The notes: generated by a model not told the origin, from the letters alone. A stretch of 64,000 nucleotides of DNA from Mesorhizobium_L sp035547755 (GCA_035547755.1 DASZUG010000070.1:3579-67578), one strand, 5' to 3'. Positions 16,836 to 26,767 are shown, counted from the first letter of the stretch. Program-made: numbers and translations.

Positions 16836-17213
16836 TCAGCGGCTGATAGCTGCGATGAAGTCCCGGACTTCTTCGATCCGGCGGGCAAGTTTCTTCGGAA
16901 GCACGGCGTCTTCCGGACGTTTCTCGATGTCGGACGCACATTCGGCGACCGCAAAGGCGCCGACCCCGAGCGCAGCGCCCTTCAGGGCATGGGCAAGGCT
17001 CTTGCGGTCATGGAAATCGGCATGGACAATGCTTTCCCGGACCGTCAGCGCCTGATGCAGAAACATGGCGAGCACCTCGGCCTCGAGCGCCCTGTCACCC
17101 ATTGTCTGACGGGACAGATGGACGAGGTCCACAGGCCTTGCGCGTGATGGAGCGGAGGCTTCGCCGCCCGGCATGGCATAAGCAACGGCCTGGGCGTCCT
17201 GGAATTGCATCAT
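16836..17213 (-). CDS. Hpt (histidine phosphotransfer) domain protein
   Basis: The 125-residue protein is a four-helix Hpt module. The phosphoacceptor is His75 in HALKGAALGVGA, and the helix before it (LAMFLHQALTVRESIVHADF) is typical. AGGAGA lies 7 bases before the ATG at 17213. It could act in a phosphorelay; the cell-cycle phosphotransfer protein ChpT is a different fold (it is not a simple Hpt), so I do not call it ChpT. It is divergent from the giant coiled-coil gene, and a Hpt gene beside this coiled-coil gene is a recurrent arrangement in rhizobia as far as I recall. Function not established. Confidence 0.85.
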   Translation of the reverse strand: MMQFQDAQAVAYAMPGGEASAPSRARPVDLVHLSRQTMGDRALEAEVLAMFLHQALTVRESIVHADFHDRKSLAHALKGAALGVGAFAVAECASDIEKRPEDAVLPKKLARRIEEVRDFIAAISR

Positions 17214-17613
17214 CGGATCTCCTGCACAATCAACTCGAAACGCTACTCAGCAAGAACCGGGCCACAGTGCATCGAAGCTGCTAGACCGATCCCCCCTCTC
17301 CGCCGCGGTTAACCAACATCCCGAACGGCTCCGGGAACGGCCATCCATGCGACTTTCGTGGCAATTTCTAGGCGGCGGGACATGGAGAAGCCGTTAATAT
17401 CAACGTTAACGGCCGCTATCCGCCGCGAAAATTTTCCTGGCGATCAAGATAGTTGTTAACCTTGTGTTTAAACTTTTATCCATCGGCGTGAATGCGGGTT
17501 TCCTTTCCTCCGGTGTCCCAGTACGATACGCCGGACCATAATAAGCCATGTGTGCCGGCACGAGGCGTCGCAAAGACGGCCGGCACATCAATAACGTACA
17601 GGGTAAGGCGGCG
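17214..17613. promoter_or_regulatory. Divergent promoter region with CtrA-like TTAA motifs
   Basis: This 400 bp gap separates the divergent Hpt and giant coiled-coil genes. It contains TTAACCAA (17309-17316), TTAA(N8)TTAAC (17394-17410), and TTAACCTT followed by TTAA with 8 bases between the TTAA cores (17456-17471). CtrA sites are usually TTAA-N7-TTAA or TTAACCAT, so these are near-matches, one base off in spacing or sequence. No ORF or RNA gene is visible inside. Confidence 0.3.
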
Positions 17614-20600
17614 ATGGCGCGTAAGACGACGAAGACAGTCAATTTCGATTCCGACGTTGCGAAGCAATTGGAGGAAGCGCTCGATCTCGACTTGAGTAAT
17701 CCGGACTCGGAAGGTCTTGATATCGCTGCTTCCATGGAAGATCTGGAGGCGCAAATTTCCCAAGCAGCGGAAGAGCTTGCTCGGGAAACTCAAATAAAGA
17801 CTCCAAGCCACCCGACGCCGTCCGAACCAGCCAACCAGTCAACCAGGTCGCCTGCTATCGATCCTGCTTCACTCGCCAATATAACGGGAGAAGCAAAAGC
17901 GCCTGTAAAGGAAACCAGGGCGGCAGCCGGGCCGGCGTCATTCCAACCATCGTCTTTCGAAAGGGTTCTGGAAAAGACAAGCACGGAGAAGGCTCCCGCT
18001 CCCATCGCCCGACCCGTGGAAGCGCAACCCACACCGGCGCGCACCGGATTTGCGCCGGCCAATGACGACCGGCAAAAGGATTACAGCGCCATTCTCAGCC
18101 GGTTGGAGCGGCGTGCGCCCAGAACCGTCTATTGGATCGCGCTTCTGGTTTCCGTCCTCTGGGCTGCGGGAGGCCTGCTGTTCGATAATCTTCTCTCAGG
18201 CCAGAAGATTTGGCAAATCAGGAACTTCGATCAACTTCTTCAATCGCCGCATTCAATTGCTATCGCGCTCGGCATCGCCCTGCCTATCATCCTTTTCTGG
18301 GCCTTCGCGGTCATGGTCCGCAGATCCCAGGAGATGCGCCTTGCCGTCCGTTCGATGACGGAGGTCGTCTTCCGTCTCGCCGAGCCGGAAAGCCTGGCGC
18401 AGGATAGAATTTCGCTTGTCGGCCAAGCCGTTCGCCGCGAAGTCCAGGCGATGGGCGAAGGGATCGAGCGTACGCTTGCCCGTGCGGTGGAGCTGGAAAC
18501 GCTGGTCCATACCGAAGTCAGCGAACTCGAACGCGCCTATTCGGAGAACGAGGTGCGCATCCGTGCCTTGGTCGACGGGCTCGGAAGCGAACGCGAGGCG
18601 GTCATCAACCATGCCGAGCGCGTCAGGACATCGATCGCCGGGGCGCACCAACAGTTGCAGAGCGAACTTGGCGCGGCGACCGACAGTATCCGCGACAATA
18701 TTCTCGGCGCCTCGACCAAGCTTTCCATGACCATCAACGAGTCGGGCGAGAAGCTTCTGGGCCGGCTCAACGAAAACGGCTCTATCCTGCAGGATGGGAT
18801 CGAAAAGCGGCTCGACACCCTTTCCGAGCGGATCAGCACGTCGGGCGAGGCCTTCGCCAGCCTGCTCGACACCCGTATCGCCGCCCTGACGGAAAGCGCC
18901 TCGCAATCGACCCGTTCGCTTTCGGATATGCTGAACGAACGGACAGGCAGCATCGTCTCTCTCCTGGGTGACGCCACGAAGTCGCTCAGCGACGAATTCG
19001 ATACGCGGCTTGCCGGCATCGAGCGGACGCTTGCCGAGCGTGGTCAATCGCTTATCAGGGAATTCGAAACACGCGCCGAGACGCTCGACGCGGGTACGCA
19101 ACGGCTCAACGCCGCTCTTGAGGCGCGGGCGCGGCAGATCAACGAAACGCTTGCGGAACGCGCAAAGGAGCTTGCCGGCACGTTCAATTCCGGCAAGCAG
19201 GATATCGCGACGCTCATCGACGAAGGCAAGGCGACGATCGGGATGGAACTGGCCGAACTCGTCCTTTCGACTTCGAGCATGATCGAGGCGCGTGCGGTGG
19301 ATTTCTCTTCCCGCCTCGCGGCGGGACGCGAGCAGGTCAGCCAGGCGCTCGACAGCGATATCGCCAGAATTTCCGACGAACGCGCCAAGCTGGACACGAT
19401 CATCGAAGGTCATGCGCTGGCGCTTTCGCAGAGCCGGGACAACCTTTCCCAGGCTGTTGCGAACGATCTCCAGAAAATCGGCGAAACGCGCGCGGAGGTC
19501 GAAGCCTCCATCCAGCGCCAGATCGCGAGCTTCACCGAAGGCCGCGGCCTTCTCAGCAAGGCGCTCGAGGAGGATCTGCAAAGGGTGCAGGAAGAGCGCG
19601 GCGCGATCGATGTTTCCGTCAACCGTCACCTTGCCAAGCTGGTCGAGGGTCGACAGCTCATGCGCCGCGCCCTCGACGAGGATCTACAGAAACTCGTCGA
19701 CAGCCGCGCCGCGATCGACGCTGCGATCGAAGAGCATTCCAGCCGGTTGGCAAACCAGCTTGCCGAGGGGCGCGAAGCAGCGCGTCGGGTCCTTGACGAA
19801 GATCTGGACAAGCTGACCCAGTCGCGCGCGGAGATCGACGATGCGATCGGCGCGCATCTGGCGCGCCTGTCCGACGGCCGTGCCGATTTGCAGGCGGCGT
19901 TGCAGGACGATCTCGACAGGCTGGCGGAATCGCGGCGCGAGATCGACCTTTCGCTCGAACAGCACACAGCCAAGCTGGTCGATGGCCGCAATGCGCTGAG
20001 CCAGCTGATGGACGATGACATGGCGCAGGTGACGGCGGCGCGCGGGGCGTTGGACGAGACCGTTCGCGCCCATGTCGACCGGCTGGCGGAAGGCCGTGAT
20101 CTGCTCGGCCGCGTGATGGAAAACGATTTGCAGAAGCTTGCGGAAAACCGCGCCATCATGGACCAGAACGTGGCGGAGCATGTACGCCAGATTGCCGAAA
20201 GCAGGACGGCCATCACCGTGGCCCTCTCCTCGGAGATCGAGAAGATCGATGATGCGTTCCGCCGTCAGACCGGCGTCATAGAAGAGCGAACACAATCAAT
20301 GGAACGGGCCCTCTCGACGGGCGTGGACAATGTGCGTTCGACGCTCGAGAAGAGCGCCGTCGTGGTTGCCGGCGCCTTGCGCGAAAAGGTGCTCGAAGTC
20401 ACGGCGGCCTTGCGCAACGAGGCCGGCCAGGCCTTTACGGATGCAGACCGCAAAATCGCGGAACGCGCGGCCGAGACGGCGGAGCTGCTCTCCGCCCGCG
20501 CCGCCGAAATCTCGCGTACCTTCGACGACGCGGATCAACGGTTGGTTTCGCGCGCCCAGGATGCGGCCAACGCGCTTGCCGATCGGGCACAGCAACTTGC

Positions 20601-23082
20601 CAGCACTTTCGAGACGGCGGATGAGCGCATCGCAAACAGGATCGGCGAAGCGGCAGCCGCGCTTGCCGCGCGCTCCGGCGATATAGCCGAAGCCTTCGAC
20701 GACGCCGACCGCAAGCTTGCCGCCCGAGCGGAAGAAATGGCAAGCCGCCTCACCGAGACAGCGGATCAAACCGTCGACCGTCTCGCGACGGGCGCCCAGC
20801 AGGCGGCTGAACTCCTCGAACAGCGGGCTGACCGGATGACCAGCACGCTCGGCGAAGTGGAGCGCCGGCTTGCCACGGCGAGCGAGGAAACGGCGAATAG
20901 CTTCTCGGCGCGCGCCGACGAGGTGGCGAACGCACTGGCGCAGCGCACCGCCGAGATCACAGGCGCTTTCGACAATGTGGACAAGCGTCTCGCCTCGCGC
21001 GCCGAGGAGACGGCCTCTTCACTCGTCGCCAAAGCGGCGGGCATTGCTTCAGCCTTCGAGGAAGCGGACCAGCGTATCATCGCCCGCACGCACCAGACCT
21101 CGGCGGAACTCGACGCCCGCGCCGCCTCCATCGAGGAGGCTCTGGCCATGGTGGAGCAGAAGCTTGCCTCCGGCACCGACCAGCTCGTCGGCCGCGTCGG
21201 CCTGCAGGTCGGCGATGCCGAGACACGCCTGTCCCGGGCCGCCGACGTGCTCGGCGAAAAGCTCCAGAACAAGCTCGGCCAGGCGGAATCGCAACTTGTG
21301 GCGCATGCCAATGCGATCGCGGAGACCTTCTCCTCCGTCGACCAGCATATCGGCGAGCGGACGAGCCACGCATCGAGAACCCTCGACCAGCAGACGCGCG
21401 AGCTGAACGCCATGCTGGCTTCACGCTCGGCCGAAATATCGAAGATCATGGACGATACGGCCAAGCCGCTGATCGAGCGCCTTTCGGAGAGCGGCGGCGA
21501 CCTGCAAAGAAGCCTCGAGGAGGCAACGCAGCGCGCAACGGAGCGGCTTCGCTCGGAAAACGCGGCCCTCGTCAATGCGCTTGCGAACAGGACCGCCGAA
21601 ACGCTTACCGCCATCGAAGGTTCGCGCATGAGCCTGTCGGAAAGCGTTGGCGACCTGATCGACAGGCTTTCCGGTTCCAATGCGAGCCTCGCGGAACTCA
21701 TCGACCTGGCGACGAACAGCCTTGGCGGCATCGATGAGCGACTTACCGCCACGACTCAGAACTTCGCCGTCACCACGGAGAAAGCCGCCCAGACCTTCTC
21801 GAGTTCGGTGCGGCTGATCGATAGCAATGCTGGCAAGCTGACCGAGCTTTCGTCTCACACATTGAGGGAAATCGCTTCCATAGCTGCCCGTTTCGACGAA
21901 CACAGCAAAGTGCTTAACGGCGCTTCGGACCTGCTTGCCTCGGCGCAGACCAACCTTTCCTCGACGCTGCAGGACAGGGAAAAGGCTCTGGAGGAACTGG
22001 CGGTCGGCCTGGTCAAGAAATCCGAGGATATCGAGCGTGTCATGCGCTCCTATGAGAGCCTCGTTGGCCGGGCACTCGAACAGGCCGAAGGCAAGACGCG
22101 CGAATCGACCGAACAGATCAGCGCCGCGATCACCGATGTGGTCGAGGCGGCTACACAGCGCTTTGCGGAAGCGACTGTCGAAATCCGACGCACGGCAGGG
22201 GCGATCCGCTCGGACCTCGAAGAGACCCGCGCCGAACTGCGGAAAGGCGTGCTGGACCTGCCGAACGAAACGAAGGAATCCACCTCGGCCATGCGGCGCG
22301 CCGTCACCGAGCAGATAAACGCGCTCAAGGAACTATCGGAGATCGTCGCCAAGTCGGGCCGCATGTTCGACACGCCCGAAACACCGGCGGCTCCCCGTCC
22401 GGCGGCTCCAACGGCTCCGGCCGCTCCAGCGGGATCGACCGTAAGGCCATTCCGCGAAACGCCGCGGCCGCAATTGCCCCGCGCGGACCAGGATGTGCTG
22501 ACGCAACCGGCCAAGACGGAAACTGCGCCGGAGCGGCGAGCGCCCTCCTCCGAACCCGTGCTGCGGCTTGCCTCCGAAACCGGCAAACCCGCGCCCGTAC
22601 GGAACAGCGAAGGCGGCAGCCAGCAACAGAGCAGAGGCTGGGTGCGCGATCTTCTCCGTGGCGCCTCCACCGAAGAGCCGCGTGAGCCTGCCGGGCAGCA
22701 GACGCCGCGTTCTCCGGAAAATCAGCGCTCGCCCCTTCACGTCGTCGAATCGCTCAATTCGCTTTCCGTGGATATAGCGCGCGCAATCGATCACGAAGCA
22801 TCGATCGAGCTGTGGGACCGCTATCGCCGCGGCGAGCGGAACGTCTTCACCCGCCGGCTCTACACGCTCAAGGGCCAGCAGACCTTCGATGAGATCCGCC
22901 GCAAATATCAGAACGACAGCGAGTTCCGCGCCGCAGTCGATCGCTATTGCGACGATTTCGAGAAGCTGCTCAAGGACGTGACGAACAATGATCGCGACAG
23001 CATGATGACACATACCTATCTGTCGTCGGATACCGGCAAGGTGTACACCATGCTGGCCCATGCAGCGGGACGGTTGCACTGA
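17614..23082 (+). CDS. Giant coiled-coil membrane protein, GROWTH POLE RING (GPR/RgsE)-like
   Basis: This is the largest gene here, 1822 residues. After a charged N-terminal region there are two membrane helices at about 170-190 and 213-236. A very long helical region follows to about residue 1550, then a Pro/Ala-rich linker, and a conserved globular C-terminus with ASIELWDRYRRGERNVFTRR and a MLAHAAGRLH end. The helical part contains two kinds of tandem repeat: one of about 35 residues built on DLxxLxxSRxxID and HxxxLxxGR, and another built on ARAxEIxxAFDDADxRL. Layout and size resemble Agrobacterium GPR (RgsE in Sinorhizobium), which forms a ring at the growing pole. I chose ATG 17614 because AAGG lies 6 bases upstream; the frame stays open back to 17548. 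Confidence 0.82.
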   Translation: MARKTTKTVNFDSDVAKQLEEALDLDLSNPDSEGLDIAASMEDLEAQISQAAEELARETQIKTPSHPTPSEPANQSTRSPAIDPASLANITGEAKAPVKETRAAAGPASFQPSSFERVLEKTSTEKAPAPIARPVEAQPTPARTGFAPANDDRQKDYSAILSRLERRAPRTVYWIALLVSVLWAAGGLLFDNLLSGQKIWQIRNFDQLLQSPHSIAIALGIALPIILFWAFAVMVRRSQEMRLAVRSMTEVVFRLAEPESLAQDRISLVGQAVRREVQAMGEGIERTLARAVELETLVHTEVSELERAYSENEVRIRALVDGLGSEREAVINHAERVRTSIAGAHQQLQSELGAATDSIRDNILGASTKLSMTINESGEKLLGRLNENGSILQDGIEKRLDTLSERISTSGEAFASLLDTRIAALTESASQSTRSLSDMLNERTGSIVSLLGDATKSLSDEFDTRLAGIERTLAERGQSLIREFETRAETLDAGTQRLNAALEARARQINETLAERAKELAGTFNSGKQDIATLIDEGKATIGMELAELVLSTSSMIEARAVDFSSRLAAGREQVSQALDSDIARISDERAKLDTIIEGHALALSQSRDNLSQAVANDLQKIGETRAEVEASIQRQIASFTEGRGLLSKALEEDLQRVQEERGAIDVSVNRHLAKLVEGRQLMRRALDEDLQKLVDSRAAIDAAIEEHSSRLANQLAEGREAARRVLDEDLDKLTQSRAEIDDAIGAHLARLSDGRADLQAALQDDLDRLAESRREIDLSLEQHTAKLVDGRNALSQLMDDDMAQVTAARGALDETVRAHVDRLAEGRDLLGRVMENDLQKLAENRAIMDQNVAEHVRQIAESRTAITVALSSEIEKIDDAFRRQTGVIEERTQSMERALSTGVDNVRSTLEKSAVVVAGALREKVLEVTAALRNEAGQAFTDADRKIAERAAETAELLSARAAEISRTFDDADQRLVSRAQDAANALADRAQQLASTFETADERIANRIGEAAAALAARSGDIAEAFDDADRKLAARAEEMASRLTETADQTVDRLATGAQQAAELLEQRADRMTSTLGEVERRLATASEETANSFSARADEVANALAQRTAEITGAFDNVDKRLASRAEETASSLVAKAAGIASAFEEADQRIIARTHQTSAELDARAASIEEALAMVEQKLASGTDQLVGRVGLQVGDAETRLSRAADVLGEKLQNKLGQAESQLVAHANAIAETFSSVDQHIGERTSHASRTLDQQTRELNAMLASRSAEISKIMDDTAKPLIERLSESGGDLQRSLEEATQRATERLRSENAALVNALANRTAETLTAIEGSRMSLSESVGDLIDRLSGSNASLAELIDLATNSLGGIDERLTATTQNFAVTTEKAAQTFSSSVRLIDSNAGKLTELSSHTLREIASIAARFDEHSKVLNGASDLLASAQTNLSSTLQDREKALEELAVGLVKKSEDIERVMRSYESLVGRALEQAEGKTRESTEQISAAITDVVEAATQRFAEATVEIRRTAGAIRSDLEETRAELRKGVLDLPNETKESTSAMRRAVTEQINALKELSEIVAKSGRMFDTPETPAAPRPAAPTAPAAPAGSTVRPFRETPRPQLPRADQDVLTQPAKTETAPERRAPSSEPVLRLASETGKPAPVRNSEGGSQQQSRGWVRDLLRGASTEEPREPAGQQTPRSPENQRSPLHVVESLNSLSVDIARAIDHEASIELWDRYRRGERNVFTRRLYTLKGQQTFDEIRRKYQNDSEFRAAVDRYCDDFEKLLKDVTNNDRDSMMTHTYLSSDTGKVYTMLAHAAGRLH

Positions 23083-23109
23083 GGAGCGAACAGCAGGTCA
23101 GTATTCGTC

Positions 23110-23138
23110 AAAAAGCGGGGCAATAAGCCTCGCTTTTT
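23110..23138. terminator. Bidirectional intrinsic terminator
   Basis: A 12-bp stem (AAAAAGCGGGGC pairs with GCCTCGCTTTTT, one mismatch) with a five-base loop AATAA ends in a T-tract on one strand and an A-tract on the other. It lies between the stop of the coiled-coil gene and the convergent GNAT gene, so it probably ends both transcripts. Confidence 0.75.
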
Positions 23139-23156
23139 ATTTCGGCGCTTTCCCTC

Positions 23157-23621
23157 TCAGCGGCCATCCCAACGATAGTAGACAATCGGATCGCAGCTTC
23201 GAGGATGCAGACCGCTCTTGATAAAAACGAGGCCCATCTTTTCATAGAATCGGCAAGCGCGCCTATTCGTCGGTCGCGTGTAAAGGGTAAAGCCCTCCGC
23301 CATCATGGTCATGGCATGGGAGAGGAGCATCCGTCCGACGCCAAGGCCGATCAAATCCGGTCGGACAAAAAGCTGGTCGAGAACGGCTTTATCCATACGC
23401 AAAGCCAAAAATCCGGCAATTCCCTTCCCGCAAGCAGCGACGGTCACGTCCCATCCCGATGCGAATTCCAGATCGACCCGCTTCCGCAGTTGATCCGGGG
23501 TTGGCATGACGGGAGGCCCAACGCCGGGCATGCTGGCGCTGCTGTGCCAGATAGCAGCGATGGCATCGCGGTCCCTCTCTCTCGCCGGACGAAGCTCAAG
23601 ACTCGGGATCTCGGTGCTCAT
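23157..23621 (-). CDS. GNAT family N-acetyltransferase
   Basis: The 154-residue protein has the acetyl-CoA loop LIGLGVGRMLLSHAM and the preceding beta-strand VLDQLFVRPD, followed by FTLYTRPTNRRACRFYEKMG, the usual end of a GNAT domain. The reading frame continues 33 codons upstream, but homology starts at MSTEIPSLELRPA and GGTGA lies four bases before this ATG. The substrate is unknown. It converges on the giant coiled-coil gene with a shared terminator. Confidence 0.85.
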   Translation of the reverse strand: MSTEIPSLELRPARERDRDAIAAIWHSSASMPGVGPPVMPTPDQLRKRVDLEFASGWDVTVAACGKGIAGFLALRMDKAVLDQLFVRPDLIGLGVGRMLLSHAMTMMAEGFTLYTRPTNRRACRFYEKMGLVFIKSGLHPRSCDPIVYYRWDGR

Positions 23622-23732
23622 GCATTCACCTGATGTCAGATGCACAAAGAGGGTCGAATGCAGATGGAGCAGCAGAATCAGGCGCTGAAATGGCGCTTCA
23701 ACACAATGCGGATTCTTCAAAGTGCGGATTCT

Positions 23733-24329
23733 TCAAAGTACCGAAGCAGACCAGCTCACAATATCCGAAGCCGCCTTGTCGAAGGCGCGGTCAAGCGCCT
23801 TGACGAATGCGCCATTTCCCGTGCCGATCACGGGTGCATCCGCAGTGAAGAGCTTCTGTGTCTTCACCGCGCCGTTACGGTCGTTGAGGAGGCGCACGAA
23901 AAGCGACACTTCCGCATGAGCGGTGCCGCTCGCAACGATATCGAACGCCCTAATATCGGTAATGACCTGATAGTCGATCGCCAGGCCCTCTCCCGGCTTG
24001 CCCACGCCGGCGAAGCGCCCGCTCCGCTGAAGCGCGTCAATAAGGCGGGCCTGCACCACCTTGGGCAGCCTGTCCGCCCATTGGGCGCCTTTGAGATATT
24101 CGATCACGCCCGGGGAAGGCTTGATGACGATGTTCTGCCCGTCGAAGGATTTGATCGCCGCCGGCTCCGCAACAAGGATCTGCAAATGGTGCGAACGCCT
24201 CGCTGCCGCGACAGAGGAAGGCGTCGAAAGATCATAGGTGTCGAGCGGGGTCGACCCGCCGAAAAGCGCGCAACCCGAGAGAAACAGGGCCGAGCACACG
24301 CCCAAACTTGCCGAACGCTTCAGTGCCAC
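23733..24329 (-). CDS. ABC-type transport auxiliary lipoprotein (Mla partner)
   Basis: The 198-residue protein has a lipoprotein signal ending in LFLSGC, with the lipid-modified Cys at residue 20. The mature domain resembles the auxiliary lipoproteins (PqiC/YmbA-like, DUF330-type) that accompany MCE lipid transporters in alphaproteobacteria. It is the last gene of the operon mlaE-mlaF-mlaD-lipoprotein, 80 bp after mlaD. It would be anchored in the outer membrane and assist lipid movement across the periplasm; there is no mlaB or mlaC gene in the cluster. The family assignment is from context plus the lipobox. Confidence 0.75.
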   Translation of the reverse strand: MALKRSASLGVCSALFLSGCALFGGSTPLDTYDLSTPSSVAAARRSHHLQILVAEPAAIKSFDGQNIVIKPSPGVIEYLKGAQWADRLPKVVQARLIDALQRSGRFAGVGKPGEGLAIDYQVITDIRAFDIVASGTAHAEVSLFVRLLNDRNGAVKTQKLFTADAPVIGTGNGAFVKALDRAFDKAASDIVSWSASVL

Positions 24330-24409
24330 GCGGTTCTCCCTACCGGCGGCAGGCGCGGCAGGCCCCTTCTTCTCCTACAACCCTGTCTTGCGGAAACAAG
24401 CAAGCAATG

Positions 24410-25783
24410 TCAACGCCGCAAGCGGCCATCATACTGACGGACCGAACCCTCTCCACCGGTAAGTATGCGTTGGGGATTTTCGGCCAAGCCACTTATCGCC
24501 TGCTCTATGCGCCCGATCGCCCTGCGCGCGTCGTTGATGAGTTGGTTCGCGTTCTCCAGTCCCTGATTCGAGAAACGCGCGATGCCGGCGGTGATCGGCC
24601 CGAGCTTGGCATTTATGGTGTCGGCCATCTGCTTGAAGGATTTCAGCGTATCCTTGGCCTGCTGGATAAGGCCATTCGTATCGCCTGATCCCAGCATCTT
24701 GTCGACTTTGACCAGAACGCCGTTCACACGGGTCGAGGCGTCATTCAGCTTGTCCATCATATCGCGCGCTTCGGAGACGATGTGATCGATGTCGTCCGCA
24801 TGTTCGCCGACCTTTGCCGTTACTTTCGAAACGTCCGCCATGGCGCTCTTGGCGGACACGCTCGCCGCGTCGATATTGGCGATCGCGTTCTTTACTTCGG
24901 CGGGATCGACGCTGTCGAGAATACCGTCGACCTTGCGTAATGTGCCGTTTGCGCCGTCCGACAGGGTCTTGAGCGATTTCGAGGCGTCATCGACATTGGC
25001 CATGATCTGGTCGAGATTACGCGAGGCGGAGTCGAGACGCCCCGTAAAGGCCTGGACATTGTCGACAACCTTGGCGACCTTGTCGTGATTGACGGCGTCG
25101 ATCAATCCCTTCGCCGAATCGAGCGTGCTGCCGAGCTTGCCCGACACGCCCCTCAGCGTCGTCGCCAGATCCCCGGCGCTCGACAGGAACGCGTTGACCT
25201 TATCGGAATTGTCGGCGAGCGCTTGCGAGAATTTGTCGACATTCTTGATCGTCTGGGTCAAGGGCCCGCGGCTGTCCTGGACGAATCCCTGCAACCCATC
25301 GAGCACCTTGTCGGTGCGCGTGAAGATATCCTGCGCCTTTTCGAGCAGGTTCGTGACGGCGGAGGGGTTGGCCTGGATTTCAGCTATGGAATTGTGCTGC
25401 GCCGCTTGCGCCAAAAGGTTCGGCTCGGCCGGGTTGCCGCCGCGAAGCTCGATATTCGCCTGTCCGGTAAGTCCGGCTATGCCGACATCGGCGACAGTCG
25501 ACTGCGTAACGGGGGTTTTGGCATCGACCTGGGTATCGGCAATCGCTACGGTCGGGTTCTTCGGATCGATGTAGACGCGGTCCACCGAACCGACCTTGAC
25601 CCCATTGAACAGGACCGAACTGCCGCGCCCGAGACCGGAAGCCGACCCGGGAATCCGGAAGCGCAGCATCGCCGTCTCGCCCGTCTCGCCGAACCGCGCA
25701 ATCCAATAGACGAAACCGAACGCGGCGATGATGGCCACGATCGTAAAAATGCCGACAATGACGTAGTTCGCGCGAGTTTCCAT
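24410..25783 (-). CDS. mlaD: MlaD family MCE-domain lipid-transport protein
   Basis: The 457-residue protein is anchored by one N-terminal membrane helix (about 6-28, VIVGIFTIVAIIAAFGFVY) and followed by a single MCE domain (about 38-115) with the segment GVKVGSVDRVYIDPKNP. The long C-terminal region, about residues 135-420, is a helical, Asp/Lys-rich tail probably forming a coiled-coil tunnel or spanning the periplasm. E. coli MlaD is only about 180 residues, so this is the extended form common in alphaproteobacteria. I start at 25783 (METRANYV) rather than at the upstream codon at 25807. The ATP-binding subunit is encoded 142 bp upstream. Confidence 0.88.
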   Translation of the reverse strand: METRANYVIVGIFTIVAIIAAFGFVYWIARFGETGETAMLRFRIPGSASGLGRGSSVLFNGVKVGSVDRVYIDPKNPTVAIADTQVDAKTPVTQSTVADVGIAGLTGQANIELRGGNPAEPNLLAQAAQHNSIAEIQANPSAVTNLLEKAQDIFTRTDKVLDGLQGFVQDSRGPLTQTIKNVDKFSQALADNSDKVNAFLSSAGDLATTLRGVSGKLGSTLDSAKGLIDAVNHDKVAKVVDNVQAFTGRLDSASRNLDQIMANVDDASKSLKTLSDGANGTLRKVDGILDSVDPAEVKNAIANIDAASVSAKSAMADVSKVTAKVGEHADDIDHIVSEARDMMDKLNDASTRVNGVLVKVDKMLGSGDTNGLIQQAKDTLKSFKQMADTINAKLGPITAGIARFSNQGLENANQLINDARRAIGRIEQAISGLAENPQRILTGGEGSVRQYDGRLRR

Positions 25784-25925
25784 TCTTAACCCCGCCGCCC
25801 GACGCAATCTTCCCGAGTTGTTATGGCGGACCTCAAACTCATCCCGGAATCGGCCAAAAGTAACAGACGATTTTCAAATTCGAAAACCGCATCGCGTTCG
25901 GAATTCGTGCGGCAGCTGCCCGAAA

Positions 25926-26753
25926 TCATGCCGTAGCCTCGCGATCGATCTGGCGCGCCCTCTTGCCGCGGAAATAGGATTTCACCCACGGCTCCTCGGA
26001 GGCCAGCATGTCTTCAATGGTCCCCTGGACCAGAACCTTCTTGTTGCCCAACACGGCAATCCGGTCGCAGGCGGAAAAGAGACTGTCGAGATCGTGCGTG
26101 ACCATATACACGGTCAGCCCCATCGTATCGCGCAGTTTTTCGACCAGTTCGTCAAATTCCGCCGCCCCGATCGGATCGAGGCCCGACGTCGGCTCATCGA
26201 GAAAAACAAGATCAGGGTCGAGCGCCAGCGCGCGGGCGAGCGCCGCCCTCTTGATCATACCGCCGGAGAGTTCCGACGGGTATTTCGTGGCGGCATCGGG
26301 CGCCAGGCCGACGAGTTCGATCTTGAGGCGCGCCAATTCGTCCATCAGACGCTGGGGCAAATCGAGATATTCCCGCATCGGCACCTGGATGTTCTCCATG
26401 ACGGTGAGGCCCGAAAAGAGCGCCCCGTGCTGGAAGAGAACGCCGAGCCGCATATCGATCTGCATGCGTTCTTCATCGCTCGCCTTCTCGATATCGACGC
26501 CGAAGAGTTCGATCGTGCCGGACTGCTTCTTGTTGAGCCCGAGGACCGTGCGCAGGAGGACCGACTTGCCGGCGCCCGAAGCCCCCACGAAGCCCAGGAT
26601 TTCGCCTCGATAGACGTCGAGCGACAGATCCTTGAGCACCGTCGTCGCGCCGAAGGAGACGGTGATGTTCTTCGCGGAAAGCACGATCTCCCGACTGTCC
26701 TTCGGTGCGGCGGGCGCTTCGTGCTCTATCTCGGTCGCGTTGTTCATGCCCAA
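25926..26753 (-). CDS. mlaF: ABC transporter ATP-binding protein MlaF
   Basis: The 275-residue ATPase powers the Mla lipid transporter at the inner membrane. Walker A is GASGAGKS at residues 57-64, the ABC signature is LSGGMIKRAALARALA, and Walker B is LVFLDEPTSGLD. LSGGM at the signature, with Met after Gly, is characteristic of MlaF. The first 20 residues are a charged extension absent from E. coli MlaF. It starts 14 bp after the mlaE stop. The permease MlaE and the MCE protein MlaD are adjacent. Confidence 0.93.
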   Translation of the reverse strand: MGMNNATEIEHEAPAAPKDSREIVLSAKNITVSFGATTVLKDLSLDVYRGEILGFVGASGAGKSVLLRTVLGLNKKQSGTIELFGVDIEKASDEERMQIDMRLGVLFQHGALFSGLTVMENIQVPMREYLDLPQRLMDELARLKIELVGLAPDAATKYPSELSGGMIKRAALARALALDPDLVFLDEPTSGLDPIGAAEFDELVEKLRDTMGLTVYMVTHDLDSLFSACDRIAVLGNKKVLVQGTIEDMLASEEPWVKSYFRGKRARQIDREATA

Positions 26754-26767
26754 TACCGCGGGAGACG

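Noticed and set aside
16836..17213. Hpt protein as ChpT, the partner of CckA
   Set aside because: ChpT has a histidine-kinase-like dimer fold of about 225 residues, and this is a 125-residue simple Hpt domain.
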